This document shows, piece by piece, positions 7,520 to 15,542 of a DNA stretch of 64,000 nt (its first letter is position 1; each line of letters starts with the position of its first letter). The stretch is from Acidimicrobiia bacterium (GTDB taxonomy: Bacteria; Actinomycetota; Acidimicrobiia; IMCC26256; PALSA-555). Location: positions 1 through 64,000 of the forward strand of contig DASZJD010000034.1 of the NCBI GenBank assembly GCA_035948415.1, read 5' to 3'. The translations under genes and the position numbers were made by a program. Below the pieces are notes generated by a model that searched no databases, was not told where the DNA came from, and worked only from the letters and a program-made list of their open reading frames with translations.

Positions 7520-8272
7520 TCAGAGGCGCAGGAGCTCGGGCGCGACCGGGCAGTCGACGCGCCGGTCGAGCCGACCGGGGGCTTCGAGACCGAACGGCCC
7601 CGCGATCTGGTCGGCGCGGCCGACCGCGAGTCGCTCGACGTCGGGTTCGTCGCCGAGCTGCGCGGACAGCGCGTCGAACAGGCGGGCCGGCAGCAGCCGC
7701 CCGGCCGGCACGACCAGCCACAGCGCCGCGTGACCGAGCGACGCGTGCAGGTCCTCGACGCCGTCGGGAACGACCGCCGTCCCCGGGCTGGCCGCCAGCA
7801 CCTCGACGAGCAGGTGGCTGGGGGCGGCCGCGACGACCTCGACCTCGTCGAGGACCCGCACGCGGCGTTCAGCGGGGCGGAGCCGCTGGTGTCGGGGCCG
7901 CACGACGACGACGTCGAGGTCCGGGCGCTCCGTAAGCGCGGCGGCGGTGACGTCCGGCCAGCCGAGCACGGCGACTGCGTCGTCGTGTGGGAACGGCAGC
8001 AGCGACGCCAGCCGGTTGGCGGTGCGGTCGCGCTCGAGGCTGCGCGCGGCCTCACGGGCGCCGGTGGCGGGCTCGGGGGCCGCCAGGACGTGCGCGCACA
8101 GCCACCAGAGGCCCCCGTTGCTCGGGTGGTGGGCGAGGAGACGCCGGCACACCGTGACGAGCTGGGTGGGGTCGTCGGCGAAGTCAGCCAGGCACTCCGC
8201 GGCCTCGAGGACGAGACCGCGGTCGTCCCCGGCGTACCGCGCCAGGGCGCGCAGCCGCTCGAACGGCAGCAT
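7520..8272 (-). CDS. Conserved hypothetical protein, actinobacterial
   Basis: I do not recognise a named family for this 250-residue soluble protein. The N-terminal 100 residues are helical and include YAGDDRGLVLEAAECLADF and NGGLWWLCAHVL; the rest alternates strands and helices, with DAVAVLGWPDV, LDVVVVRPRH, HLLVEVLAASPG and ALWLVVPAGRLLP, a pattern that could be a Rossmann-like or eIF2B/NagB-like fold, though this is a weak inference. No catalytic motif is apparent. The ATG at 8272 is two bases after the TAG of the acyl-CoA dehydrogenase gene, in the same TAGGGATG junction seen at 593, so it is part of that operon. Confidence 0.75.
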   Translation of the reverse strand: MLPFERLRALARYAGDDRGLVLEAAECLADFADDPTQLVTVCRRLLAHHPSNGGLWWLCAHVLAAPEPATGAREAARSLERDRTANRLASLLPFPHDDAVAVLGWPDVTAAALTERPDLDVVVVRPRHQRLRPAERRVRVLDEVEVVAAAPSHLLVEVLAASPGTAVVPDGVEDLHASLGHAALWLVVPAGRLLPARLFDALSAQLGDEPDVERLAVGRADQIAGPFGLEAPGRLDRRVDCPVAPELLRL

Positions 8273-8274
8273 CC

Positions 8275-9486
8275 CTACCGGGCGCCGGGCGGTTCCTTCG
8301 GCAGGCCGAGGACCCGCTCACCGACGATGTTGCGCATCACCTCGTCGGTGCCGCCGGCGACGCGCACGCCCGGCACGCCGAGGACGAACTCCGCCCAGGC
8401 GAACGTGCCCCACTCGCGCGTGTCGGCGACGAGGCGCGGCCCGAGCAGCTCGCCGAGGGCGTCGGCGACGCGCTGCATGTTCTGGGTGAGCGCCAGCTTC
8501 GCGATCGACATCTCGGGCCCCGGCACCTGCCCGGCGCGGATCTTGGCCATGGCGCGCAGGTTCGTGTAGCGGGCGACGGTGTGCCGGATGTAGATGTCGG
8601 CGAGCCGCTGGCGGACGAGCGGGTCCTCGTCGCGACCGAAGTGGGTGGCGATCTCTCGGAGCCGCGTGAGGCCGATGGCCCCGACGCCGGCGCCCCCGCC
8701 GCCGATCGCGGCCCGTTCGTTCATGAGCGTGGTGAGGGCGACGGTCCAGCCCTCGTCGACGTCACCGAGTCGATGGGTGTCGGGCACTCGCACGTCGGCG
8801 AAGAACACCTCGTTGAACGACGCCCCGCCGGTCATCTGGCGGAGCGGCCGGACCTCGACACCGGGCGCCTTCATGTCCACGAGGAACATCGTGAGGCCCT
8901 TGTGCTTCGGCTTGTCGGTGGAGGTGCGGGTGATGATCTCGCCGATGTCGCTGTAGTGCGCGCCCGAGGTCCAGACCTTCTGGCCGCTCAGCACCCACTC
9001 GTCCCCGTCCCGGATCGCCCGGGTCTGCACGCCGGCGAGGTCGGAGCCGGCCGCGGGCTCGGAGAAGAGCTGGCAGCCGACGACGTCGCCGCGGTGGAGC
9101 GGCGCCAGGTACTGGCGCTTCACGTCGGGGATGGCGTGGGCGAGGATCGTCGGGGCGACCATGCCGAGCCCGATCCCGAACACCGTCTGGGGCGGGATCG
9201 CGTACCCCCCCGCGAGCTCGCGGTACGCGCGCTCGTAGCCGGCGGGGAGGGCCCGGCCGCCGTACTCCTCGGGTCCGGTGACCCAGCCGAACCCGGCGTC
9301 GTACTCGAGCGCCTTCCAGGCCTTCGCGTCCCGGATCTCGGCCGCCTCTTGCTCGGCGGTCTTCTCGTCGAGCAGGCCGACCCGGTCGGAGCCCTTGCCC
9401 CACTCGAACTTCTCTTCGGCCCGTGGCTCGGCGTGGCCGTCGAGGAAGGACTTGGCCTCGGCCCGGAACTGGGCTTCGGGGATCAC
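8275..9486 (-). CDS. Acyl-CoA dehydrogenase family protein
   Basis: FAD flavoenzyme of about 403 residues, the normal family length, that introduces a trans-2 double bond in acyl-CoA. Seen: LFSEPAAGSDLAGVQTRA and WVLSGQKVWTSGAHYSDIG, the flavin and substrate loops, and the C-terminal GGTDEVMRNIVGERVLGLP. The MCAD-type catalytic Glu (in YEGT) is Gly here (AGGT), as in FadE members that put the base elsewhere or pair with a second subunit. Start GTG at 9486 is supported by AGGAG 5 bases upstream. The SCP2 gene lies just upstream in the same direction, hinting at sterol or branched lipid substrates. Confidence 0.92.
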   Translation of the reverse strand: MIPEAQFRAEAKSFLDGHAEPRAEEKFEWGKGSDRVGLLDEKTAEQEAAEIRDAKAWKALEYDAGFGWVTGPEEYGGRALPAGYERAYRELAGGYAIPPQTVFGIGLGMVAPTILAHAIPDVKRQYLAPLHRGDVVGCQLFSEPAAGSDLAGVQTRAIRDGDEWVLSGQKVWTSGAHYSDIGEIITRTSTDKPKHKGLTMFLVDMKAPGVEVRPLRQMTGGASFNEVFFADVRVPDTHRLGDVDEGWTVALTTLMNERAAIGGGGAGVGAIGLTRLREIATHFGRDEDPLVRQRLADIYIRHTVARYTNLRAMAKIRAGQVPGPEMSIAKLALTQNMQRVADALGELLGPRLVADTREWGTFAWAEFVLGVPGVRVAGGTDEVMRNIVGERVLGLPKEPPGAR

Positions 9487-9539
9487 GGTCGCTCCTGTCG
9501 TCGGCGCCGGTCGTCCCGGCCGGGTCGCCGGCGCCGATG

Positions 9540-9962
9540 CTAGCGGCGGCCTGTCGCGCCAGTGTCGAGCCCGGGAGGGTCCGTGGTCGAGGCCCGGACC
9601 GATTCGAACACGTCCCCAGCGGCCCGGAGCGCGTCGCCGGCGGCGCGCAGGTGCTCGGCCTGTCCCTGGATCTTCAGGTGCCCAGCGACGGCGGCCTGCT
9701 GCGCGTTCATCGTTCCCTGCTGCAGCGCTCGCGCCGTCGAGGCGTCTGTGCGCACGACGACGTGTGGAGACTCGGCGGGACCGGCGGTGACGCGCGCGCC
9801 GTCGGCGGTGAAGCAGAGCGAGTACACGACCTCGTCGGTCCCGCGGCGGACGCGCTGCTCGACCACGAGGGGCCGCTCGGCACCGATCGCCGCGAGGCTC
9901 GGCGCGTCCCGCGCCGCCTGGTCGAGCTCCTCGATCCACGCGTCCGAGAGGAACTCGGCCAC
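9540..9962 (-). CDS. SCP2 sterol-binding domain protein
   Basis: Single-domain lipid carrier of about 140 residues. It starts VAEFLSDAWIEELDQAARD, and the C-terminal half has the typical ALQQGTMNAQQAAVAGHLKI followed by QGQAEHL, the SCP2 hydrophobic-tunnel region. GTG at 9962 is chosen because TACGCT precedes it by 6 bases; an upstream ATG at 10028 would overlap the crtE promoter. It precedes the acyl-CoA dehydrogenase by 53 bases and probably presents or holds hydrophobic acyl or sterol ligands for it. Confidence 0.87.
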   Translation of the reverse strand: MAEFLSDAWIEELDQAARDAPSLAAIGAERPLVVEQRVRRGTDEVVYSLCFTADGARVTAGPAESPHVVVRTDASTARALQQGTMNAQQAAVAGHLKIQGQAEHLRAAGDALRAAGDVFESVRASTTDPPGLDTGATGRR

Positions 9963-9968
9963 CCGCGC

Positions 9969-9974
9969 AGCGTA
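9969..9974 (-). promoter_or_regulatory. -10 element of SCP2 gene (leaderless)
   Basis: TACGCT on the minus strand, preceded by GG, 6 bases before GTG at 9962; decides the start. Confidence 0.5.
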
Positions 9975-10022
9975 CCGGTGCGCGTCCGGCGCGTCGTTCG
10001 GACCGGCGGCCGCGGGCCGGCC

Positions 10023-10028
10023 TAGCAT
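10023..10028 (+). promoter_or_regulatory. -10 element of crtE (leaderless)
   Basis: TAGCAT, 6 bases before ATG at 10035 (3 before an in-frame GTG at 10032). Likely the promoter for crtE-crtI-crtB. Confidence 0.5.
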
Positions 10029-10034
10029 CTCGTG

Positions 10035-11114
10035 ATGTCGTCGGCCGCGCCGGCCCGCCGCAGCATCCCGGTGCCTCCCAGCCTCGTGGCCGTGGGCGCG
10101 CGCGCCGAGGCCCGAATCCTCACCCTCCTCGACACCGAGGCGCTCCGGTGGGCCGACGTCGACCCCGAGCTCGCGGAGCCGATCCTGGCCCTCCGAGACC
10201 TCGTCGTGGCCGGCGGCAAGCGTCTCCGGCCCGCGTTCTGCCATTGGGCCTACGTCGGCGCCGGCGGACCCCCGACGGCACCGGCGGTGGTCGACGCCGG
10301 CGCCGCCCTCGAGCTGCTGCACACGTTCGCGCTCGTCCACGACGACGTCATGGACGGCTCCGAGCTGCGACGAGGTCAGCCCGCCATCCACCGTCGGTTC
10401 ATGCGGGGCCACGACGACATGGCGTGGCGGGGTGAGGCGCGCCGGTTCGGAGAGGGTGCCGCGATCCTGGTCGGCGACTTCGCGTTCGTGTACGCGGACC
10501 TGCTCTTCGGCGACACCACGCCGGTCGCGCGGCGGATCTTCGACGAGCTGCGGCTCGAGCTGTGCGTCGGCCAGTACCTGGACCTCGTCGGCACGGCCAG
10601 CGCCAGCAACGACGCCGAGCAGGCCGCCCGCATCGAGCGCTACAAGTCCGGGAAGTACACCGTCGAGCGCCCGCTCCACCTGGGCGCGGCCCTCGCCGGC
10701 CGCCTCGACGAGCTGCAGGCGCCGCTGAGCGCCGTGGGCCTCCCGCTCGGGGAGGCGTTCCAGCTTCGCGACGACCTCCTCGGCGTGTTCGGCGACTCGC
10801 GGGTGACCGGGAAGCCCGTGGGCGACGACCTGCGCGAGGGGAAGCTCACCCCGCTGCTCGCCGCGGCCGCGGCTCGGGTCGACGGTGCCGGCGCCCGGCT
10901 GCTCGGCCGCGTCGGGTCGTCGGACCTGTCGGAGGCGGAGATCCAGGCGCTCCAGGCGCTGCTGCTCGAGTCGGGCGCCTGCGAGGAGATCGAGGCGGCC
11001 ATCGAGCGGCTGGTGGAGCGGGCGCTCGGCGCCCTCGAGCGGGCCCCGATCACGTGCGAGGCCCGCGACGCGCTCCAGGAGCTCGCGGTCTACGTCGCCT
11101 GGCGCGACCGGTAG
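10035..11114 (+). CDS. crtE: Polyprenyl synthetase, probable geranylgeranyl diphosphate synthase
   Basis: Trans-prenyltransferase of about 359 residues making the C20 precursor for carotenoids. First Asp-rich motif HDDVMD has Asp at 103, 104 and 107; the second is LRDDLLGVFGD. The GKRLRP substrate-binding segment is at 61-66. The residue five before the first Asp is Phe 98, at the position that limits chain length in this family, in keeping with a short product. ATG 10035 is preferred over GTG 10032; both are near a -10 hexamer. It is followed after 5 bases by crtI, so a role in carotenoid synthesis is supported by context; other C15-C25 products are possible. Confidence 0.92.
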   Translation: MSSAAPARRSIPVPPSLVAVGARAEARILTLLDTEALRWADVDPELAEPILALRDLVVAGGKRLRPAFCHWAYVGAGGPPTAPAVVDAGAALELLHTFALVHDDVMDGSELRRGQPAIHRRFMRGHDDMAWRGEARRFGEGAAILVGDFAFVYADLLFGDTTPVARRIFDELRLELCVGQYLDLVGTASASNDAEQAARIERYKSGKYTVERPLHLGAALAGRLDELQAPLSAVGLPLGEAFQLRDDLLGVFGDSRVTGKPVGDDLREGKLTPLLAAAAARVDGAGARLLGRVGSSDLSEAEIQALQALLLESGACEEIEAAIERLVERALGALERAPITCEARDALQELAVYVAWRDR

Positions 11115-11119
11115 CCGCC

Positions 11120-12589
11120 GTGCGGGTCGCAGTCGTGGGAGCGGGCCTCGGTGGGCTCGCCGCCGCCTGCCACCTCGCCGGCCGCGGCCACGAGGTCGCC
11201 GTCCTCGAGCGCGGCGAGGTGCCGGGCGGGCTCGCCGGGGTCCTCGACGAGCGCGGCTTCCGGCTCGACACGGGGCCGGTCGTGCTCACGATGGGCGGCA
11301 TCGTCGCCGACACCTTCGCCGCCGCCGGGTCGAGCGTCGACGAGCACCTGTCGCTGCGCCGCCTCGATCCCATCTACCGGGCCTGCTTCGCCGACGGCAC
11401 CCAGCTTGCGCTGCGAGCCGACGGCGACGCCACCCGGTCCGAGATCGAGCGGCTCGCGGGGGCCGGCGAGGCGGCGGCGTTCGACCGGTTCTGCGCCTGG
11501 CTCCGCGCCCTCGCTGAGGCCGAGCTCGGCCCGTTCGTCGCCCGGAACTTCGACGGTCCCGCCGACCTGCTGCGCGAGGTGCGGGCGCTGCTTCGTCTGG
11601 TCCGCCTCGGCGGGCTGCGACGCCTGGCGCCGCGCGTGGCGTCGTTCTTCCAGGACGAGCGGCTGCAGCGGGTCTTCTCGTTCCAGGCCCTCTACGCGGG
11701 GTTGTCGCCCTTCGAGGCGCTGGCGATCTTCAGCGTCATCACGTACATGGACACCGTCGAGGGCGTGCTCTTCCCGGCCGGAGGGATGCACGAGCTCGCC
11801 CGCGGCCTCGCCGCCGCGGCCGAGAAGGCGGGTGCGGGGTTCCGGTACTCGAGCCCGGTGACGCGGATCGCTCGTCGCGCCGACGGACGCGTCGAGGGCG
11901 TCACGCTCGCCGGGGGCGAGCGCATCGCCGCCGACGCGGTCGTGTGCAACGCCGACGTGGCCGCCACGTACCGGTCGCTGCTCGGGATCGCGCCGCCGCG
12001 TGTCGCGGCCCGCGGGCGCTACTCGCCCTCGTGCGTGGTGTGGACCGCCGGTGTGCGCGGCCGGCTCCCGGATGGCGCCGCGCACCACAACCTCCACTTC
12101 GGGCGGTCCTGGCGTCGCGCCTTCGACGCGCTGCTGCGCGACGGCGCTCGGATGCCCGACCCGTCGATCCTCGTCACCTGCGCCAGCGCCACCGACCCCA
12201 CCCTCGCCCCACCGGGCGGGGCGACGCTCTACGCGCTCGAGCCGGCCCCGAACCTCGACGGCCGGCTCGACTGGCGCGTCGCCGGCCCCCGGGCCCGGGA
12301 CGAGCTCGTCGGCCGGGTGGGCGACTGGGGCTACCCGGTGACCGACATCGTGGTGGAGCGCTGCACCGATCCCGCGGGATGGGCGGCCCAGGGCCTCGAG
12401 CGGGGGACGCCGTTCGGCCTGGCCCACCGGTTCTTCCAGAGCGGGCCGTTCCGGACGCCGAACGTGGAGCGGCGGGTACCCGGGCTCGTCCTGGCCGGGA
12501 TGGGTACGGTGCCCGGCGTGGGAATCCCGATGGTCCTGCTCTCCGGGCGGCTCGCGGCGGACCGCGTCGATGCCTGGGGTCGTGGGTGA
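11120..12589 (+). CDS. crtI: Phytoene desaturase family protein
   Basis: FAD-dependent CrtI-type desaturase of 489 residues, expected to convert phytoene to lycopene. N-terminal dinucleotide motif VAVVGAGLGGLAAACHL is followed by VPGGLAG and a CrtI-like RLDTGPVVLTM. The C-terminal FAD-binding segment reads VLAGMGTVPGVGIPMVLLSG, close to the family's GAGTHPGAGIPGV. Start GTG at 11120 gives the dinucleotide fold at residue 2. The stop overlaps the crtB start by 4 bases (GTGA), so crtI and crtB are translationally coupled. The number of desaturation steps cannot be read from sequence, but the downstream lycopene cyclase implies four. Confidence 0.92.
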   Translation: MRVAVVGAGLGGLAAACHLAGRGHEVAVLERGEVPGGLAGVLDERGFRLDTGPVVLTMGGIVADTFAAAGSSVDEHLSLRRLDPIYRACFADGTQLALRADGDATRSEIERLAGAGEAAAFDRFCAWLRALAEAELGPFVARNFDGPADLLREVRALLRLVRLGGLRRLAPRVASFFQDERLQRVFSFQALYAGLSPFEALAIFSVITYMDTVEGVLFPAGGMHELARGLAAAAEKAGAGFRYSSPVTRIARRADGRVEGVTLAGGERIAADAVVCNADVAATYRSLLGIAPPRVAARGRYSPSCVVWTAGVRGRLPDGAAHHNLHFGRSWRRAFDALLRDGARMPDPSILVTCASATDPTLAPPGGATLYALEPAPNLDGRLDWRVAGPRARDELVGRVGDWGYPVTDIVVERCTDPAGWAAQGLERGTPFGLAHRFFQSGPFRTPNVERRVPGLVLAGMGTVPGVGIPMVLLSGRLAADRVDAWGRG

Positions 12590-13437
12590 CCACGCTCGAC
12601 GAGTCCTACGCCCGCTGCCGGCAGCTCAACAAGGCGTACGGGACCACCTACTACGCCGCCACGCTGCTGCTGCCGCGCGTCAAGCGCCACCACGTCCACG
12701 CCCTGTACGCGTTCTGCCGGTACGCCGACGACATCGTCGACGACCTCGGTCCCGCGCCGGTCGAGGCGCGCGAGCGCGCCCTCACGGAGTTCGGCGAGCG
12801 CTTCTTCGCCGACCTCGAGCGCGGCGACTCCGACGATGCGGTCCTGAAGGCCGTCGTGCACACCGTCAACGCCTTCGACATCAACCCCGACTGCTTCCGG
12901 CGGTTCCTGCGTTCCATGACCATGGACCTCAAGGTCGAGACCTACGAGACCTTCGACGACCTCCTCGACTACATGGACGGGTCGGCGGCCGTGATCGGCG
13001 AGATGATGCTCCCCATCCTCGAGCCCACCTCGGGCGCGGCCCTCCGCCCCGCTCGTGACCTCGGCATCGCCTTCCAGCTCACGAACTTCCTCCGGGACGT
13101 CGCCGAGGACCTCGACCGAGGCCGCGTGTACATCCCCCAGGAGGACCTGCGACGCTTCGAGGCCGACCCGTGGGCCCGCCACGTCACCCCAGAGTGGCGC
13201 GCGCTGATGGCGTTCGAGATCCGCCGCACCCGCGAGTACTACGCGTCGGCGGACCTCGGGATCCCGATGCTGCCGTCGTCCTCGGCGCGCTGCATCCGGG
13301 CCGCCCGGCGGCTGTACTCCGAGATCCTCGATCGCATCGACCGGGCGGGCGGCGACGTGTTCAGCAGCCGGGCCCGGGTGCCGACGGCGCGCAAGGCGCT
13401 CGTCGTCGGCTGGTCGGTGCTCAGGACCGGCGACTGA
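12586..13437 (+). CDS. crtB: Phytoene synthase
   Basis: Squalene/phytoene synthase family, 283 residues; condenses two GGPP to phytoene. The first Asp motif is YADDIVDD (Asp 48, 49, 52) and the second NFLRDVAEDLDRGRVYIP near 160-178, together with DGSAAVIGEMM between them. GTG at 12586 overlaps the crtI stop. Its last 17 bases overlap the end of the convergent crtZ gene. Third gene of crtE-crtI-crtB. Confidence 0.95.
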   Translation: MTTLDESYARCRQLNKAYGTTYYAATLLLPRVKRHHVHALYAFCRYADDIVDDLGPAPVEARERALTEFGERFFADLERGDSDDAVLKAVVHTVNAFDINPDCFRRFLRSMTMDLKVETYETFDDLLDYMDGSAAVIGEMMLPILEPTSGAALRPARDLGIAFQLTNFLRDVAEDLDRGRVYIPQEDLRRFEADPWARHVTPEWRALMAFEIRRTREYYASADLGIPMLPSSSARCIRAARRLYSEILDRIDRAGGDVFSSRARVPTARKALVVGWSVLRTGD

Positions 13438-13903
13438 CCGCCCGCGGGGTCTCGTCCCGCCGCCGCGCGTTGGCGGCCTCGCGCAGGCGCGGCGGGACGA
13501 CGGGGGCGAGGAAGCCGAACGGCGCCTCGCTGAAGAGGTGGTGGACGTTGTGCGCCCGCCGCAGGCGGCCCCCGACCCGGTCGGGGACCCGGAGCCACGA
13601 GGCCCGGCGGTGGATGACGAGGTCGTGCACGACGAGGTAGGAGAGGCCGTAGCCGGTCACACCGACCCCGATCGGGACGAGCACGGCGCCGGCGCCGCCC
13701 CAGACGCCGACCGACAGCACCACGATCGTCAGTGCCGAGAACACCACCGGGAACAGGTCGTTGGCCTCGAGCACCCGGCGGGGCGGGAGGTGGTGGCTGC
13801 GGTGCCAGCCCATCCCGAAGCCGTGGAACACGAACCGGTGGGCGAGCGTCGCCACCAGCTCCATGACCGCGAGCGACGCCACGGCGAGCGCGGCGAAGGT
13901 CAC
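13421..13903 (-). CDS. crtZ: Beta-carotene hydroxylase CrtZ-type
   Basis: Non-haem di-iron membrane hydroxylase of about 160 residues. Histidine motifs in order: HRFVFH (22-27), HRSHH (34-38), then HDLVIH and HNVHH, the arrangement HX4H, HX2HH, HX4H, HX2HH typical of CrtZ. Four hydrophobic helices surround them. It would add 3- and 3'-hydroxyls to beta-ionone rings, giving zeaxanthin. GTG at 13903 overlaps the crtYd stop by 4 bases, so it is the third gene of crtYc-crtYd-crtZ. The 3' end overlaps crtB on the other strand. Confidence 0.9.
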   Translation of the reverse strand: MTFAALAVASLAVMELVATLAHRFVFHGFGMGWHRSHHLPPRRVLEANDLFPVVFSALTIVVLSVGVWGGAGAVLVPIGVGVTGYGLSYLVVHDLVIHRRASWLRVPDRVGGRLRRAHNVHHLFSEAPFGFLAPVVPPRLREAANARRRDETPRAVSRRS

Positions 13904-14217
13904 GGCTGGGCTCGCTCGCGCCGGGCCGCGGCGTCCCACAGGAGCATGGCGAGGGTGAGGAGCGCGAAGGCGAACAGGTAGTCCTCGACCGGGACGTCCC
14001 ACGGGACCCGCCAGCCCGTCGTGGCGCCGTGGTCGTAGACGACGATCGGGGCGGAAAGCTTCGTCAGCCAGCCGTTGACGGCGATCATGAAGCCGTAGCA
14101 GATGGCCAGAGCGGCCCAGTACGCGCCGCTGCGGAGCAGACCGGTGTGCAGCACCGCGACCTCGAACGCCACCACGGCGGCGGTCGCCGCCAGCGCCAGC
14201 GCCGTGTACTCATGCAC
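13900..14217 (-). CDS. crtYd: Lycopene cyclase domain protein, CrtYd-type subunit
   Basis: Small membrane protein of 105 residues with three hydrophobic helices and the cyclase motif PVEDYLFAF near residues 76-84. It is one half of the heterodimeric bacterial lycopene cyclase (CrtYc/CrtYd) known from actinobacteria. Start GTG at 14217 overlaps the crtYc stop by 8 bases; the nearby ATG at 14213 is out of frame. Whether the pair makes beta- or epsilon-rings cannot be told; the adjacent CrtZ favours beta. Confidence 0.88.
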   Translation of the reverse strand: MHEYTALALAATAAVVAFEVAVLHTGLLRSGAYWAALAICYGFMIAVNGWLTKLSAPIVVYDHGATTGWRVPWDVPVEDYLFAFALLTLAMLLWDAAARRERAQP

Positions 14218-14533
14218 GGCCGCGCCTCAGGATCCCGCGCACGGCCTCGAGCGTCAGCAGGCCGCAGATCGGGATGGCGACGAAGAACACGAGCTCCTCG
14301 ATCGGCACGCCGCCCGGCAGCGACCACCCCACGACGTACCGCCCGTTGAAGGTCCAGTGGTGGCGGGCGATCGCGAGCGCGTCCCACGCGAAGAAGACGG
14401 CGACGGTGGGCACGAGCACGAGCAGCAGCCGACGAGGCCGGCGCCAGACGCGGGCGCCGAGCACCACTTCCAGCGGCAGCGTCACGATCAGGCACGCGGC
14501 CATCAAGGCGAGGTACTGGTACTCGTCGCTCAC
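14210..14533 (-). CDS. crtYc: Lycopene cyclase domain protein, CrtYc-type subunit
   Basis: Membrane protein of 107 residues with three helices and the motif VPIEELVFFVAIP (about 76-88), the partner of the PVEDYLF motif in CrtYd. It is the first gene of the minus-strand carotenoid operon crtYc-crtYd-crtZ. Start GTG at 14533; AAGAAT lies 9 bases upstream as a weak -10. Divergent from the ABC exporter genes. Confidence 0.88.
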   Translation of the reverse strand: MSDEYQYLALMAACLIVTLPLEVVLGARVWRRPRRLLLVLVPTVAVFFAWDALAIARHHWTFNGRYVVGWSLPGGVPIEELVFFVAIPICGLLTLEAVRGILRRGRA

Positions 14534-14542
14534 TGCGCGCTC

Positions 14543-14548
14543 ATTCTT
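14543..14548 (-). promoter_or_regulatory. Weak -10-like element of crtYc
   Basis: AAGAAT on the minus strand, 9 bases before GTG at 14533. It departs from the window's usual hexamer, so the call is tentative. Confidence 0.35.
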
Positions 14549-14597
14549 GCTCGCCGCGGAACGACGGCGCGCGCAGGGCGACGCGGAGGCCCTCCGG

Positions 14598-14603
14598 TAG
14601 GCT
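14598..14603 (+). promoter_or_regulatory. -10 element of ABC exporter operon (leaderless)
   Basis: TAGGCT preceded by GG, 9 bases before the ATG at 14613. Confidence 0.5.
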
Positions 14604-14612
14604 CCGCGGTCG

Positions 14613-15542
14613 ATGCCCTCGGCGACACCCGCGATCGAGGTCGCCGAGCTCGAGAAGCGCTACGGCGCGGTGCGCGCGGTGGACGGCGTCGCGCTCACGG
14701 TCGAGCGCGGCGAGGTGTTCGGGCTTCTCGGTCCGAACGGCGCCGGGAAGACCACCACCGTCGAGACCCTCGAGGGCTACCGACGCCCCGACCGGGGTCA
14801 CCTGCGGGTGCTCGGCCTCGACCCGACCCGCGACGGTCGCCGACTCCGGCCCCAGATCGGCGTGATGCTCCAGGAGGGCGGCCTCTACCCCGGGTTGCGG
14901 CCGCTCGAGGCGCTGCAGCTCTTCGCCGCCTACTACGACCACCCCGCCGACCCGGAGGCGCTGCTCGACCGGGTGGGGCTCTCCGGCGTGCGCCGCACCC
15001 TCGTCCGGCGGCTCTCGGGCGGGCAGCAGCAGCGGCTGTCGCTGGCGCTGGCGCTCGTGGGGCGCCCGTCGCTCGTGTTCCTCGACGAGCCGACCGCGGG
15101 CATGGACCCGCGCGCCCGCGCCACCACCTGGGAGCTCGTGCGCGGCCTCAGCGACGACGGCGTCACGGTGCTGCTCACCACCCACGCGATGGACGAGGCC
15201 GAGCAGCTCTGCCATCGCGTCGCCATCATGAACGCCGGTCGGCTCGTGGCCTGCGGCACGCCCGCCGAGCTCACGCTGAACGCGTCGAGCGACGAGACGA
15301 GGTTCGCGGCGCCCGCCGGGCTCGACCGCGCGTCGCTCGCCGAGGCGGTCGGGCTGGCCGTCGCCCTCGTGCTCGAGGAGCGTCCCGGCGGGTACCTGCT
15401 CCGTGCCGACGCCACGCCGCAGCTGGTGGCCGACCTCGCGATCTGGCTGCGCGACCGCGACGTGCGCCTCGGCGAGCTCCGCACCGGCCGGCGGACCCTC
15501 GAAGAGGTGTTCCTCCAGCTGACGACGGACGACGACCGGTGA
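14613..15542 (+). CDS. ABC transporter ATP-binding protein (DrrA/ABC-2 type)
   Basis: Nucleotide-binding subunit of 309 residues. Walker A GPNGAGKT is at 40-47, signature LSGGQQQRLSLALAL, Walker B LVFLDEPTAGMD, H-loop LLTTHAMDEAEQL. The extra C-terminal domain of about 90 residues is typical of ABC-2/DrrA exporters. Its stop overlaps the permease GTG start (GTGA), so the two subunits form one exporter. Substrate unknown; DrrA-like systems export drugs, lipids or polysaccharides. Confidence 0.93.
   Translation: MPSATPAIEVAELEKRYGAVRAVDGVALTVERGEVFGLLGPNGAGKTTTVETLEGYRRPDRGHLRVLGLDPTRDGRRLRPQIGVMLQEGGLYPGLRPLEALQLFAAYYDHPADPEALLDRVGLSGVRRTLVRRLSGGQQQRLSLALALVGRPSLVFLDEPTAGMDPRARATTWELVRGLSDDGVTVLLTTHAMDEAEQLCHRVAIMNAGRLVACGTPAELTLNASSDETRFAAPAGLDRASLAEAVGLAVALVLEERPGGYLLRADATPQLVADLAIWLRDRDVRLGELRTGRRTLEEVFLQLTTDDDR

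Noticed and set aside
9540-10679. Long frame extending the SCP2 gene into crtE on the other strand
   Set aside because: Only the last 140 codons have SCP2 similarity, and a -10 at 9969 supports the start at 9962.
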